DNA of 46,009 nucleotides. It comes from a virus. A program made the translations under genes and the position numbers. The DNA is taken from positions 1 to 46,009 of IMG/VR virus record IMGVR_UViG_3300010885_071259. One strand, written 5' to 3'. Each line of letters opens with the position of its first letter. Within the stretch, counting starts at the first letter, position 1. The notes below the pieces were generated by a model, which was not told the origin of the DNA, did not search any database, and saw nothing but the letters and a program-made list of their open reading frames with translations. This document shows positions 25,405-31,856 of the stretch, piece by piece.

Positions 25405-26289
25405 ATGCAAAAAAACATCTCCGATCTTCTTAAAGCAGCAACCAAGGACATCCTTACCGAGGACGTCCTCAAAGAAATTGAATCTGCGTTTGAAACATCA
25501 GTAAGTGATAAAGTTAATCTTCATGTTGAAAAGGCTCTTACAGAGCAAGACGAAGATTATGCTAACAAGCTTGAGACTCTTCTCGAAGCACTCGACACTG
25601 ATCATACAAATAAACTTAAAAAGGTTGTAGAGGCAATCGACACAGATCGTACAAACAAGCTTAAGGCTGTTATTAATAAATATGAAACAGCTCTTACAGA
25701 GGAAGCTGCAGAATTTAAAACCAACCTCATTGATCAAATCAGTGATTATTTAGAACTTTATCTTGAAGAAAAGCTTCCTACAGAAGCTATTCAAGAAGCT
25801 GTCAACAATAAGCGTGCCGCCAGCGTCCTTAACGACGTACGTAGTATGCTTTCTGTTGATATGGCTCTCGCAAATGAGAGTATTCGTGATGCCGTTATTG
25901 ACGGTAAAACGAAAATTGATGAAGCTGGCAAACAGCTTGAAGCTGCTAATAAGCAGGTTGTAAAATTGACAGAGCAACTAAACAAAGTCAGTGCTGAGCT
26001 CGTTCTTGAGAAGAAGGTCTCTCCTCTCGATGAAGAGAAGAAGGTCTACATGAAGAAGATGCTCAACAATAAATCTGCAAAATTTATTGCAGAAAACTTT
26101 GATTATACACTCGGTCTTTTTGAAAAATCTGAAGAAGAGCGGCTCAACAATCTTGTTACAGAGGCTGCAACAGAAACGATCGCTAGTACAGTAGATCGTC
26201 CTGTTCTTGAAGAATCCGTAGAAAGCTCCTCAAATGAGGATATGGATTCAGCATTTAATCTTTATCTCTCTGAGCTTAACAAGTACTAA
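25405..26289 (+). CDS. prohead scaffold protein (gp22-like)
   Basis: A 294-residue acidic, coiled-coil-rich protein directly upstream of the capsid gene, the position and composition of T4 gp22. Repeated units around residues 55-95 (LLEALDTDHTNKLKKVVEAIDTDR split as EALDTDHTNKL and EAIDTDRTNKL) show an internal duplication. Possible protease sites are ILTE, LPTE/A and LVTE/A. The C-terminal block, KKMLNNKSAKFIAENFDYTL, resembles the conserved end of gp22-type scaffolds. The protein forms the core around which the head assembles and is then degraded. Confidence 0.75.
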   Translation: MQKNISDLLKAATKDILTEDVLKEIESAFETSVSDKVNLHVEKALTEQDEDYANKLETLLEALDTDHTNKLKKVVEAIDTDRTNKLKAVINKYETALTEEAAEFKTNLIDQISDYLELYLEEKLPTEAIQEAVNNKRAASVLNDVRSMLSVDMALANESIRDAVIDGKTKIDEAGKQLEAANKQVVKLTEQLNKVSAELVLEKKVSPLDEEKKVYMKKMLNNKSAKFIAENFDYTLGLFEKSEEERLNNLVTEAATETIASTVDRPVLEESVESSSNEDMDSAFNLYLSELNKY

Positions 26290-26313
26290 AATTTTTTAGT
26301 AAAATTTGTGTTG

Positions 26314-26331
26314 AGGAATTAATTAATTCCT
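26314..26331. promoter_or_regulatory. 18-bp palindrome upstream of the capsid gene
   Basis: AGGAATTAATTAATTCCT is a perfect 18-bp palindrome in the scaffold-capsid gap, 48 bases before the capsid ATG, followed by an AT box (TTATTTATATAAG). It could be an operator, a weak attenuator or an mRNA stabilising hairpin; it has no T-run for a normal terminator. Confidence 0.45.
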
Positions 26332-26378
26332 GAATAGTTATTTATATAAGGTCGACAAAAAGAAAGTAATTTAAAACT

Positions 26379-27899
26379 ATGTCAAAATCAATCCGTCCTT
26401 CACAGTCTTACATCGATGAGAGAAGCGCAAAGACATTGCTTGAAAAGTGGGCTCCAGTATTGGACTACACATCAGGTAACGTTGCTGCAATTGAAGACGA
26501 CCATACACGCTTAAACACCGCTATCCTTCTTGAAAACCAAGAGAAGTGGTGCTTTGAGGCAAGTAATGCATCAGGTGGTACAGGTGGTGTTTTCAGTGGT
26601 GGGACAATTGGTGCCGGTAATTACGGTAACCAGTTCCCTTCACAGAACGACAACGCTTACGCTCCTAATGATGCTCGTCTTCCTAAGATCCTCATTCCGA
26701 TGATCAGACGTACATTCCCTGAGTTGATCACTAACGAAATCGTTGGTGTTCAGCCAATGAGTGGCCCAGTCGGTCTTGCTTTTGCTCTCCGTTATAAGTA
26801 CGAACCAACCAATCTTGGTTACCAGAGCCAGTCAACAGGCCTTGATGCATCGGGCACATCCCAATACGGCACAGGCAACGGCGCTCTCTCCGGTAATCCA
26901 TAATTAGGTTATCAATACCTCAACACAGCCTTTACCGGTGCTAGCTCAGTAGCTCTCTCCGGTCTTGGTGTAAATTCAGCATTCCCGATCGTCGATCAGG
27001 ATCGTGGTGTTGCAGCGCTTCTCAGCCAGTTTGAGTTAAGCAGCAATATTCCTCAGATCGTTGTCTCTTTCGAGAAGACAGCAGTTGAAGCCGGCACACG
27101 CCGTCTCGCAGCTCGCTGGTCCGTTGAACTTGAACAGGATCTTAAGAACATGAACGGTATCGATATCGATACTGAGCTCACAAACGCTATGTCGTATGAG
27201 CTTCAGGCCGAAATCGACCGCGAAATGATCATCCGTATGATCTAGACAGCTCTCAACGCCGGTTACGGCGCTGGGTACTCCATCTGGTCACCTGCTTCAG
27301 CAGACGGCCGCTGGCTCGTTGAGCGTAATCGTGACTTCTATCAGAGACTCATCATCGAGGCTAACCGTATTGCCGTACGTAACCGTCGTGGTGCAGCTAA
27401 CTTCATCGTTGGTACACCTCGCGTTTGCGCGATCCTTGAAATGCTCCCTGAGTTCCAGTGGGTACCCGTTCAAGGCTCTGTCAATACACAGCCAGTTGGT
27501 GTAGCAAAAGTAGGTTCCCTCGGTGGTCGCTTTAATGTATACCGTGACACACGTACAGAGGCCCAGTACGAAGCTAACTTCGGTGGTAACCTTGCAGGTA
27601 AGAGTGGTTTCCCAACCAACGTCAACCCGCAGGGTGCAACACGCACTGCTCGTCTCGACTACGCACTTCTCGGTTACAAGGGTCCTGAATTCTACGACAC
27701 CGGTATCATCTACTGCCCATACATCCCTGTTATGGTTCAGAGAACAATCGGTCCTAACGACTTCAGTCCTCGTGTTGGCTTACTCACCCGTTATGGTGTT
27801 GTTGATAATATCTTTGGTGCAAACCTCTATTATCACGTCATCATTCTCCAGGGTCTCGGTACAGCCTTCACACCGGCAACTCAGAGCGTTTACTTCTAA
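26379..27899 (+). CDS. major capsid protein (gp23-like) with in-frame TAA and TAG
   Basis: One frame of 507 codons, close to T4 gp23 (521 residues), broken by TAA at codon 175 (26901) and TAG at codon 289 (27243). Matching blocks: KTLLEKWAPVLD, ILLENQEKW, PMIRRTFPELITNEIVGVQPM and GPVGLAFALRYKY. After the first stop come LGYQYLNTAF and RWSVELEQDLKNMNGID. After the second come TALNAGYG, DFYQRLIIEANRIAV, and near the end LLGYKGPEFYDTGIIYCPY and GLLTRYGV. Both stops fall in otherwise perfect coding sequence with no shift. E60/A61 (WCFE-ASNAS) is a likely prohead protease site. GC content is higher than in neighbours, as expected for strong expression. Both stops are one base from Gln or Glu codons. 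Confidence 0.85.
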
Positions 27900-27930
27900 G
27901 AGTAAACAAGGTCAAAAGATCACAAAAAAA

Positions 27931-27965
27931 GAAACCTCGGTCGAAAGGCCGGGGTTTTCTTTTTG
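27931..27965 (+). terminator. rho-independent terminator after the capsid gene
   Basis: Stem CCTCGGTC / GGCCGGGG (27935-27942 with 27947-27954, including G-T pairs) closed by a GAAA tetraloop and followed by TTTTCTTTTT. Classic intrinsic terminator 35 bases after the capsid stop. Confidence 0.9.
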
Positions 27966-27996
27966 TAGTTAGCTGTAAAATAATTGTCAATATGAG

Positions 27997-28004
27997 AATA
28001 AATA
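27997..28004 (+). promoter_or_regulatory. putative late promoter box (AATAAATA)
   Basis: AATAAATA 7 bases before the ATG at 28012 and just downstream of the capsid terminator, so this gene probably has its own late promoter. Confidence 0.45.
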
Positions 28005-28011
28005 ATCATAT

Positions 28012-28518
28012 ATGGCTTACGAAACAATCTTAAATGTACCAGTACAAATTACTAGCGTTAATTCCTCTATTGTAAATGGTCTTGGATATGCCGCGACACT
28101 CAAGCTTACTACAAGCGGTACAACGCTCGGTAATTCTTTACCCGATGAAGTTTGCACACTTACCATCTCTACTAGTGCAACATCATTAAGCACACTGAGT
28201 GCAGCTGGTCCTAGGACAAGCATTAACTTAAGTCTCAGCTCTCCAACAGCATTACTAACTCCCCAAGTATGGCCTGGTAACGTTGCAACATCAACATACA
28301 ACCCACAGACAAGTGCCGTAACTCTTACAATTACATTCCCACAACGATCACTTCTAACAACATCAATTAACCTCTCTGCTAATCGAACAACAACAATTGT
28401 TGATCCAACTGTATCATCTACTCTTGATAACTTCTTCTATCTAACTGGTAGCCCTGATATAAATCATCAAGTTCGTACAACCGGTGGTCATGCAAATCTT
28501 CAAGCATACCTCGGATAA
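28012..28518 (+). CDS. putative virion protein, unassigned
   Basis: A 168-residue Ser/Thr-rich, mostly beta protein enclosed between two strong terminators and with its own late box, directly downstream of the capsid gene. Its composition (TLTISTSATSLSTL, LTITFPQRSLLTTSINLS) is that of an extracellular or virion surface protein. A head decoration or fibre role is inference. No cysteines except C48 and no signal peptide are apparent. Confidence 0.5.
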   Translation: MAYETILNVPVQITSVNSSIVNGLGYAATLKLTTSGTTLGNSLPDEVCTLTISTSATSLSTLSAAGPRTSINLSLSSPTALLTPQVWPGNVATSTYNPQTSAVTLTITFPQRSLLTTSINLSANRTTTIVDPTVSSTLDNFFYLTGSPDINHQVRTTGGHANLQAYLG

Positions 28519-28544
28519 GATCACTATACATATATAAACTAAAA

Positions 28545-28575
28545 AGAGGAGCTTAAGCTCCTCTTTTTTTTTTTT
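28545..28575. terminator. bidirectional rho-independent terminator
   Basis: Perfect 8-bp stem AGAGGAGC / GCTCCTCT with a TTAA loop, followed by 12 Ts on the plus strand and preceded by an A-run (28540-28545) that serves the minus strand. It lies between convergent genes. Confidence 0.92.
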
Positions 28576-28594
28576 GTGTAACAACAATTACAGA

Positions 28595-29503
28595 TTACTG
28601 ACCCATCGCTTTCTCTGTGTATACGTTTATATCACCGAGAATCTTCGGTAAAAGATGTCTACTAGTAGCGCGCGTGGGGTTAATGTCGAGTGACCCACGA
28701 CGTGAATAGAGAAGAGTAACAACGCAATCCACAACCTCTTTATGCTCTTTAATACTTGTAAGAAGTTTTTCTGCACAAAACTCATGAAACTCATTAACCT
28801 CACGTAAAGATATAATCTGTTTAAAGAGAGATACAGGATCAACAACTACACCTCTTGTAATGATATTAATATAAGCAGCTCCGGTATCCTTCTGCTTAGT
28901 ATGTCTGCAACGAGATCTTAAAGCGTTCGTAAAGTATTTATTTTCAATAAAAATACCCCCTTCACTTCGATTAATAAACTTCAAGTGGTTTTCGCTTGCG
29001 CTATAATCAGTAATATTTACATCTTTTGCCTTACTAACAATATCATAAAGATCAACATAATCTCTCAAAGGAAATAGACCGGATGTACCTGACGGAAAAA
29101 ATTTAACCTTAACATCTTTACCAATTGCATTAGTTAAATCTGCAGTAATCTGTAACTCGTAATTTTTTATAGCTTCATCGACGGTATCACCCATCTTACA
29201 CATATCAAACGAATTCATATAAAGCTTAGCTGACTTTGATTCAACCATAAATTCAGAATCAGCGGGATATATATACTTTATCGTACCTGCTACTGGTACA
29301 CCATTATTAAGAAGGAATGTAGCTTCATGACAATGCCATGTATCAAATCCTACAAATTCATCACCTTTAATTCCCCACCCTTCACGAGCAAGGACACGCG
29401 GCATTGGATTAAGAAGCGAGGGATCAAACTGCTCAGTATATACAGCATATGATGCTGATGAACCGAGCGTTTTAGAAGCAATATCGGTTAGGTTTGTTGA
29501 CAT
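28595..29503 (-). CDS. queF: QueF-type 7-cyano-7-deazaguanine (preQ0) reductase
   Basis: NADPH-dependent enzyme reducing the nitrile of preQ0 to the aminomethyl group of preQ1. It is the long two-domain form. The QueF motif ESKSAKLYMNSF is at residues 88-99. In the second domain, LRSRCRHTKQKD carries the catalytic cysteine (C199) and aspartate (D206), seven residues apart as in the E. coli enzyme, and FHE (H240, E241) forms the substrate-binding pair. All catalytic residues are present. It is the last gene of a minus-strand operon with the kinase, Nmad1, formyltransferase and DpdA-like genes. The kinase stop overlaps its start by 16 bases. Confidence 0.85.
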   Translation of the reverse strand: MSTNLTDIASKTLGSSASYAVYTEQFDPSLLNPMPRVLAREGWGIKGDEFVGFDTWHCHEATFLLNNGVPVAGTIKYIYPADSEFMVESKSAKLYMNSFDMCKMGDTVDEAIKNYELQITADLTNAIGKDVKVKFFPSGTSGLFPLRDYVDLYDIVSKAKDVNITDYSASENHLKFINRSEGGIFIENKYFTNALRSRCRHTKQKDTGAAYINIITRGVVVDPVSLFKQIISLREVNEFHEFCAEKLLTSIKEHKEVVDCVVTLLYSRRGSLDINPTRATSRHLLPKILGDINVYTEKAMGQ

Positions 29504-30051
29504 AATACTAGTTTAATTGCTTCTATTCGTTCTTCAACTGATCCTTTCAATCTAACCAATTTATTTCTCAATAGACCATCATGATGCTTATTAAGTACAA
29601 ATTCAAATATTTCGATCATTTTATTCCTAAACTCTATATTAATACTCCTCTCACCATCATCAACGAGCTGTACATCAGCAGGCTCAGTATAAAAAATAAC
29701 ATCATATTGTGATATAAGTTTCTCAAATACCCGCTTACTGTAGTCAAATACCCACTGCGGTACACTGCCTTCTAATGTAAGGTACCCTGTATAACAATAC
29801 CCATCAAGAATACAGCGATCAAGTATAGCTCCTTGTGTCTCCCTAAATCTCAAAGCATTCTCAATATGTTTATTAATAATCAAACATTGCGTTAGACCTG
29901 TACCTTCTTCGTTAATCGGTACATTAAATTCACGCTTTACAAGCCTTGTAACTTCGTCAACAAACTGAAACCGATCGAAGTATAGCTCTTTACAAGCCTT
30001 TAAAAGAGTCGTCTTACCAGAGCTCTGTACACCTGAAAAACTTATTAACAT
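29488..30051 (-). CDS. P-loop (AAA_28/NadR-like) nucleotide kinase, operon copy
   Basis: A 187-residue kinase with Walker A GVQSSGKTT (residues 7-15) and DR motif AILDRCILDGYCY (D78, R79), followed by FYTEPADVQLVDDGERS, which in NadR-like kinases forms the lid. It resembles the 251-residue gene at 1288-2043 in motif spacing but lacks its C-terminal extension. Placement in the deazaguanine operon suggests that it phosphorylates a nucleotide or helps salvage a base for DNA modification, which is inference. Confidence 0.65.
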   Translation of the reverse strand: MLISFSGVQSSGKTTLLKACKELYFDRFQFVDEVTRLVKREFNVPINEEGTGLTQCLIINKHIENALRFRETQGAILDRCILDGYCYTGYLTLEGSVPQWVFDYSKRVFEKLISQYDVIFYTEPADVQLVDDGERSINIEFRNKMIEIFEFVLNKHHDGLLRNKLVRLKGSVEERIEAIKLVLCQQT

Positions 30052-30067
30052 AATTCAAGTATACCAG

Positions 30068-30415
30068 CTACTTTGCCCATTTGCCACGATTAACAATCTC
30101 AGCAATAATACTGTAGACAGACGCATCAAGAAAAGCATCAAAAACTGATTCGTTAACAGCTTCTGTAATACCTTTTCTTAATACAAGGTTAATAAGTCGT
30201 TGCATTTTATCATTTAAACGAACAACAATCGCTGATATCGACGCTTTGCGTTCTTCCGGACTTGTAAGTGAGGATCCGAGAGAGATATTTCCCGGGCCGT
30301 AATCAAATTGTTTCTTACAGAACGTTTGATAATGTTCAGCTTGAATTTTTTTAAATTCAGCGCACGTTTCCGGGTATTGTTTTTCTATTGTTTTTACTAT
30401 TTCGTCTATGCTCAT
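30068..30415 (-). CDS. Nmad1 / DUF1599-like protein
   Basis: A 115-residue protein resembling the domain named nucleotide-modification-associated domain 1. Typical features are FCKKQFDYGPGNIS, then a RLNDKMQRLINLV helix and a final FDAFLDASVYSIIAEI, which corresponds to the DxLxDxAxYxI helix of the family. The fold is related to all-alpha nucleotide-binding proteins. The family name and the neighbours suggest a role in nucleotide or DNA base modification, but the reaction is not known. Its 5' end overlaps the formyltransferase by 59 bases. Confidence 0.65.
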   Translation of the reverse strand: MSIDEIVKTIEKQYPETCAEFKKIQAEHYQTFCKKQFDYGPGNISLGSSLTSPEERKASISAIVVRLNDKMQRLINLVLRKGITEAVNESVFDAFLDASVYSIIAEIVNRGKWAK

Positions 30416-30974
30416 AATTTATATGGTTATAATTTTTAAAAAAACCGTACCACATAATACTACCTAAGCAGTGAAGCTGATGATAGACCTGATCTTCAGA
30501 TAATCCTTTTATATTTATAGCATGTGACTGTACGATCTCTCCTTCATCAACAGCAGGAATGACTTTATGAATAACGGCACCTGCGACACTATGGCCTAAC
30601 TCGTATGCTCGTTTCTGTGGATCCTTTCCCTTAAGCTCAGGGTACTGTGTTATCAGTCCAGGGTGTAAGTTAAAGATAGTATACTTCTTACAGATTTCTT
30701 TCGGTATAATACGAAGATACCCATGTAGGGTTATTAAAGGTGAATCAAAACCCTTAAGTGCCTTTCTATAATCTTTTAGCTCCGGTTTCGTTGGTAACGT
30801 AATCCAGTTCATTCCCTCACTCTTCTTTAATAACAAGTAAGGATGGACTCCATCATCACTCTGTCTATTGGTAATAATAGCTGACGGTACTACATTAAAA
30901 TATTGCATAATATTTGCAACTTCTGTACCTGTTTGACTAAAGAAAGCTACCCAGTTATAATTGATTATCGACAT
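30357..30974 (-). CDS. PurN-like formyltransferase, candidate preQ1 formylase (DpdN-like)
   Basis: A 205-residue formyltransferase using a formyl-tetrahydrofolate type donor. LITLHGYLRIIP and FNLHPGLI are followed by YPELKGKDPQKRAYE and AVDEGEIVQ. The catalytic triad of the family, N102, H104 and D143, is intact. True PurN acts on a purine ribonucleotide intermediate. Here the gene lies between a DpdA-like transglycosylase and QueF, which makes preQ1 with a free amine. N-formylation of that amine in DNA or nucleotide is therefore likely. I recall a formylated preQ1 DNA base reported for phages with such a gene. The C-terminal tail is basic (RRNSKNNRKT). Confidence 0.78.
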   Translation of the reverse strand: MSIINYNWVAFFSQTGTEVANIMQYFNVVPSAIITNRQSDDGVHPYLLLKKSEGMNWITLPTKPELKDYRKALKGFDSPLITLHGYLRIIPKEICKKYTIFNLHPGLITQYPELKGKDPQKRAYELGHSVAGAVIHKVIPAVDEGEIVQSHAINIKGLSEDQVYHQLHCLGSIMWYGFFKNYNHINYEHRRNSKNNRKTIPGNVR

Positions 30975-30995
30975 AGTATTTTCATCAACAACTAA

Positions 30996-31835
30996 TTACA
31001 TGCACCCTTGCGTTATTTCTCTAAAACATTTAACATTATACATTATATTCTCGAGTTGTTCATCTGACACCTCAGCATTTATCAAGTCTGCAAGTTTAAT
31101 ACTAAGCTTATTAGACAATCCAAATGTACCATTATACTTTATACCATGAAGTCCATGTACAATTGGGTTACTTGTATCGACGGATCGAATATTATATATA
31201 TTGTTATTAATGTAATATTGTAGCTCCTGCGGAAGACTACAACCGAGTAAATGGTGCGGTTTATTCCAATTCCAAATACCTGAATCGATAAGCTGAGTTA
31301 TAAAGCGCTGACGACCAGAACACCATTTATCAAGTCTCGACCAACCCTCTCCGGTAATCTCGTAGTAAGAAAAGTCAAAACTAATAGCAATCATATCTGC
31401 GTTATCAGACATAAACTTATAACATTCAGTTAACTCCTGCCATGTTTTACCCTGTACTGCGCCAATAGCCTTTGTTACACAAACATCTTTTACTGCCTTA
31501 ATACTACCATCATTTTGCCAATTTTTAAAACTCATCATAGTATCTAATGCTGATTCGAGAACGTCCGGAACAATGAACATATTCGGCTTAAGATCGATAG
31601 TTGCTTTAAGAAATTTATCACTATCAAATGCATGACCGAGCTCGAAAATTGAGTTATCTAATAGAACTTCGCGGTTATATATTTCTCGTGCCGTCTTATA
31701 GTGTGTATAATAAGCGGGGTATTGATCTAGTAAATGCACAAGACAATATTCGTAATCGTTGTACGATACCGATGTTTGAAGAATAGAAATAGGAGATTCG
31801 TGTGATACCTTTACTAGCATACCTATATAATACAT
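30996..31835 (-). CDS. DpdA-like DNA guanine transglycosylase (TGT superfamily)
   Basis: A 279-residue TIM-barrel protein of the tRNA-guanine transglycosylase superfamily, expected to swap guanine in DNA for a 7-deazaguanine base. The landmarks are LLDNSIFELG (D60), FIVPDV (D91), AIGAVQGKTW, which corresponds to the GIVQGG motif, and HHLLGCSLPQELQYYI followed by IRSVDTSNP, where D220 aligns with the nucleophilic aspartate. It is shorter than tRNA enzymes and has no C-terminal zinc site, as in phage DpdA types. An alternative start is M6 (31820). It is the first gene of the operon and faces the spike gene 21 bases away. Confidence 0.78.
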   Translation of the reverse strand: MYYIGMLVKVSHESPISILQTSVSYNDYEYCLVHLLDQYPAYYTHYKTAREIYNREVLLDNSIFELGHAFDSDKFLKATIDLKPNMFIVPDVLESALDTMMSFKNWQNDGSIKAVKDVCVTKAIGAVQGKTWQELTECYKFMSDNADMIAISFDFSYYEITGEGWSRLDKWCSGRQRFITQLIDSGIWNWNKPHHLLGCSLPQELQYYINNNIYNIRSVDTSNPIVHGLHGIKYNGTFGLSNKLSIKLADLINAEVSDEQLENIMYNVKCFREITQGCM

Positions 31836-31856
31836 GTAAATAATAGTATATCAAGT

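Noticed and set aside
22692-27899. Genome-wide reassignment of TAA and TAG to an amino acid
   Set aside because: Nearly all other genes end in TAA at sensible positions with tightly packed neighbours, so TAA clearly stops translation. TAG alone is rarely used, but it cannot explain the two in-frame TAA codons.
27523-27972. 149-residue plus-strand frame over the capsid end
   Set aside because: Alternative frame of the capsid gene with high Ser/Thr/Val content and running through the terminator.
30357-30974. Genuine purine biosynthesis PurN
   Set aside because: Motifs are shared, but no other purine genes are present and the neighbours are QueF and a DpdA-like enzyme, so a DNA-modification role is more likely; not excluded.
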